Assembly (NCBI GenBank): GCA_027577595.1 | Contig: JANBRJ010000027.1 | Location: 1-64,000, forward strand | Reading direction: 5' to 3' | Source: Coemansia sp. RSA 487 | Lineage: Eukaryota; Kickxellomycota; Kickxellomycetes; Kickxellales; Kickxellaceae | DNA length: 64,000 bases | Part shown: positions 61,318 to 64,000 of the stretch, piece by piece | Numbering within the stretch: position 1 is the stretch's first letter | How the letters are laid out: every line of letters starts with the position of its first letter | The notes under the pieces: model-generated | Database searches by the model: none | What the model was told of the DNA's origin: nothing | Seen by the model: the letters and a program-made list of their open reading frames with translations, nothing else | Translations under genes and position numbers: made by a program

Positions 61318-64000
61318 ATGTCCAAGAAAGCAGCAAGCAGTAACGCGCAGCAGGTAGGAAGTAGAAATGACAGGACTCAACAAGGTCAAGCACCAAAGCC
61401 AAAGCCATCAACAGTAAAACCAGTTGCTGCGCCAACCAGCGCACTGGTAACTGATGTTGCTACAGCGAAAGGTGACCAGCGGCTTGTGTCCTCGTCATCG
61501 TCGGTAGCTTCCTCATTGATGCCGTCGCCGTCGCTGTCGCCGTCTCCTAAACCGCACCAGGGGTCCAAGAGCGGTGGAATGCAAGCTAAGCAACGCTTCA
61601 ATCCGGTCGGGACGACTGCCTCTGACATCATCAGCAAACGTATCCGAGCTTCTCGTAAGAAGCTGCAACGCGCAGTAGCCAGCGAACAAAAGGCAACAGC
61701 CACTAAAGAGTCCCGTGAGAACACAGATGCATTGGCGGTAGCAGCAGCCAAAGTGGCGACTTTGCGGGCCGTAGTGAAAGAGCTGGAGGAGCTACAGAAA
61801 GCTGTCAATGCGGTGGATGATGCGGAGAAGCGTGAGTGGAACAACGTGCTTGCCAATGAGGACAAGGTCCACCAGCAGACGCTCCGTCTTGTCTATGCGG
61901 CCACAAGGTGTGTGGCACTCGGGGACGACACCCAGCGCACAAAGCTTGAAGCGTTCTTTGAGCTGGTCCTTGCCGGTGCAAAGGGTGGCGAGTCTATGGG
62001 TCCCCTTGTCGACGAGAAGCTGTCGATGTCGAGGGACAACAGAACCACTGCTGCCAAACACTTGCGGCGCCTTGCGCAGCGTGACAGGGAAACAGTTGAT
62101 GGACTCAGTGGCTCTGCTGCTGCGACGTACGAGGAGCTGGCTGGAATTGTTGACCAGACACTGGCATCAAATGCTAGCGGCCAAGCACCGGGCGCTGCTA
62201 CAAGCGCAAACGCGCCTCCGTTGCTGAGGGAGGGCGATATCCAAGCAACGGAGTCCCGGGACGTGCAAATCCCAAAGCCCACATCAATCTTTGTTAGCTG
62301 CGGAGGCGTCGGTGGCGATAGCGATAGCGAGGACTTCAACACGACTGTTGTTGTGCCTCCTGGCGGCCTGACGTTCATTGCATCGGCAGAGCTGGTCGAT
62401 GGCTCCGACTCTGAGGACGCTACCGATGCATCCATTCCGCAGCCTCAGGACACCAGTGACGAGCAGATCAGCACCAAGGATAGCGCCATAGAAGCGCCCA
62501 GCATGGCTCTCCCCGTCCCGGACTTCCTTCTCGATCCACTCGGCACAAAGCTCTCGGGAACCGAGCGTGTTGGTGGGTTTGCTCCGTCCGCAGGCAAAAC
62601 GCCAGCAGATGCTCAGACCAACGTCCCGTGTGAGGGCTCCATCGCCGATTCTTCAGCCATAAATATGCCCTCTCCAGCCCACGCTCCCCTCAACATCACC
62701 GGCTCTGATGCACCGCCTGCCGGATTCAGCATGTATGGCGGTGGACCGCCCGGCATTGGTGTGCCAAGCTGGCTGTCCACGGCCACAGGCGCTGCCGGTG
62801 CTGCTGTGGGAGCCACAACAGGCGTGCCTTCGATGCCTGGAGTATATGGTATGATGCCAATGCATCACTACATGCCGCACCTTGCGGCCATGCAGTACGG
62901 TGGGTACTTTCCGCCGCACATGTATGGAATGCCCGAGATGAGCACAATTGATACCAGCAGCGGAGGCAACGGTGGTGGTGGTGGTGCTGCGCAGCCAAGC
63001 AACAGCGATGGACAGAGTGTAGCCAAAGGTGAGCAACAGCAATTGTCTGGCGCAGTGGAAGTGCCATCATCCGAACCAACAGTCCGCCAGCAGCAGCAAG
63101 CACTTGCGATGCCTGGAATGTCGATGGGTGGAAACATGTGGCAGGCTGCTGGCGTAGTAGCAGACAGCAGCAATGCGCCAACCCCTCCAATGATGGCGGC
63201 CATGCAATCGCCGGATTCTTCGTACCAACACGCAATGGCAGCGGCAGCTGCCGCCGCTGGGTTCTCGGTGAACGCGCCCTTTATGTACCCCCACGTCGAT
63301 GCCACTACGTTATCGACCGCTGCTACCGGTGGCTCGGATAACAACGACTCGGTCAACTCGCTTGACTCTGCATCCAACCGTGGAGGGGGAGGATCCAGCC
63401 GCCCTTCATCGATCCACCATTACTCTCAGCAGCAACAGCAGCAGCAGCATCAGGTGCAGGATGCGGCTCCTCGTGGTCTTGCTCAGAGCATGAATGTCCC
63501 AGAGTACGTGCCCATCACCCAGTACATGTGGCCTCAGCAGCACACCGATCCCAAGCAGGCTCAGCAGCAGTATGGGAACTACGGGTATCCACAACAGCAG
63601 TACCACCAGAACCACTCTGGCGGACAGGGATCAGGTGGATACAGAGGTCGTGACTCAGGAAGCACCAACAGCGGATCCACCGCTAGCGGCAACAGCAACA
63701 ACAGCGGAGGAGGATCTGGCCATTACCATCAGCACTACAACTACCAGCGCGATCGCCGCAGCAGCAACAACAATAGCGGTGGCAACGGAGGCGGCGAGTA
63801 CCAGCGCCAACGTCGCTGGAACAACAACAACAACAACAACAGCGGTGGAGGAGGGCAGCAAGGATACAACAGACAGCACCACCATCACCACCATAATGCG
63901 CACAGCAGTGCTGTGGCCCAGGCGCCGCAACCACCGGTCTCATCGGCTGCCTCCTCATACTCTGCTGCCGGCGGTAGCCAGAACCAGAACGAGAACACAG
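61318..64000 (+). CDS. Low-complexity, possibly caprin-like RNA-binding protein (5' part)
   Basis: The frame from ATG 61318 stays open to the window end (894 codons, no stop), so the C-terminus is missing. After a Ser/Pro-rich start, residues ~105-260 are helical and charged (SDIISKRIRASRKKLQRAV, then LRAVVKELEELQKAVNAVDD), a coiled-coil-like region reminiscent of the caprin homology region. An acidic patch (GDSDSEDFN) and a Met/Pro/Gly/Tyr-rich region follow (YGMMPMHHYMPHL, GGYFPPHMYGM). The end is RGG/Asn/Gly/Gln-rich with GYRGRDSGS and poly-Asn and poly-His runs. Such composition suits an RNP or stress-granule protein that binds mRNA. The family assignment is tentative; coding status is strong. 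Confidence 0.7.
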   Translation, partial: MSKKAASSNAQQVGSRNDRTQQGQAPKPKPSTVKPVAAPTSALVTDVATAKGDQRLVSSSSSVASSLMPSPSLSPSPKPHQGSKSGGMQAKQRFNPVGTTASDIISKRIRASRKKLQRAVASEQKATATKESRENTDALAVAAAKVATLRAVVKELEELQKAVNAVDDAEKREWNNVLANEDKVHQQTLRLVYAATRCVALGDDTQRTKLEAFFELVLAGAKGGESMGPLVDEKLSMSRDNRTTAAKHLRRLAQRDRETVDGLSGSAAATYEELAGIVDQTLASNASGQAPGAATSANAPPLLREGDIQATESRDVQIPKPTSIFVSCGGVGGDSDSEDFNTTVVVPPGGLTFIASAELVDGSDSEDATDASIPQPQDTSDEQISTKDSAIEAPSMALPVPDFLLDPLGTKLSGTERVGGFAPSAGKTPADAQTNVPCEGSIADSSAINMPSPAHAPLNITGSDAPPAGFSMYGGGPPGIGVPSWLSTATGAAGAAVGATTGVPSMPGVYGMMPMHHYMPHLAAMQYGGYFPPHMYGMPEMSTIDTSSGGNGGGGGAAQPSNSDGQSVAKGEQQQLSGAVEVPSSEPTVRQQQQALAMPGMSMGGNMWQAAGVVADSSNAPTPPMMAAMQSPDSSYQHAMAAAAAAAGFSVNAPFMYPHVDATTLSTAATGGSDNNDSVNSLDSASNRGGGGSSRPSSIHHYSQQQQQQQHQVQDAAPRGLAQSMNVPEYVPITQYMWPQQHTDPKQAQQQYGNYGYPQQQYHQNHSGGQGSGGYRGRDSGSTNSGSTASGNSNNSGGGSGHYHQHYNYQRDRRSSNNNSGGNGGGEYQRQRRWNNNNNNNSGGGGQQGYNRQHHHHHHNAHSSAVAQAPQPPVSSAASSYSAAGGSQNQNENT

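Noticed and set aside
1-64000. tRNA, rRNA, snRNA, CRISPR arrays or virus-like elements
   Set aside because: I looked for B-box-like GTTCGA contexts, U-snRNA cores, spaced repeats and element ends; hits were inside genes or absent. Tools such as tRNAscan-SE and Infernal would be needed to exclude them fully.

Overview
This 64 kb window is nuclear DNA from a fungus. It is gene-dense: about 28 protein genes, mostly intron-free or with one or two short introns. Many genes face each other tail to tail with only 25-65 bases between stop codons. Many regulatory proteins carry poly-Gln, poly-Ala, poly-His or poly-Thr runs. Zn(II)2Cys6 factors, an F-box-like/LRR-type protein, a SUT-type sugar transporter, MOZART1, a PCL-type cyclin and an Mkk1/2-type MAP kinase kinase point to a filamentous, early-diverging fungus. 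My best guess is Zoopagomycota, Kickxellomycotina (Coemansia-like), but this is inference only. No ribosomal RNA, tRNA, CRISPR or viral material was recognised.

Layout. Positions 1-3760 are AT-rich. They hold the 3' end of an unknown gene, a 1.1 kb terminal-inverted-repeat element, a pair of hairpin-rich direct repeats and an F-box-like gene. Positions 4.1-9.9 kb hold signal peptide peptidase, a BRCT protein and a short zinc-cluster protein. Positions 10.1-13.7 kb hold a decayed copy and an intact copy of a flavin monooxygenase gene in tandem. Positions 13.8-29.4 kb hold GTPBP1-like GTPase, APC8/CDC23, a large Zn2Cys6 factor, CKS1, a Suv4-20/SET9-type methyltransferase with Tudor and chromo-barrel-like modules, a small hypothetical gene and a trihelix/Myb-like factor. 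After a 3.5 kb non-coding stretch come a C2H2 factor, GNL1, a spliced PCL-type cyclin and an Mkk1/2-type MAPKK. Positions 43.3-53.4 kb form a minus-strand block: MINDY deubiquitinase, MTHFR, a three-exon SUT-type transporter, mitochondrial IF3 and MSS1/GTPBP3. The end holds a homeobox gene, two small spliced genes found by reading across introns (ribosomal protein eL37 and the gamma-tubulin adaptor MZT1) and the 5' part of a low-complexity, possibly caprin-like protein cut by the window edge.

The genes do not form one pathway or a secondary-metabolite cluster. Weak themes are cell-cycle control (CDC23, CKS1, PCL cyclin, MZT1), mitochondrial translation and tRNA modification (IF3 next to MSS1), and transcription factors with unusually long upstream regions. 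I found no convincing undescribed multi-gene system. The strongest oddities are the SET-Tudor-chromo-barrel architecture, the TIR element abutting hairpin repeats, the FMO gene/pseudogene pair and the hidden spliced small genes.
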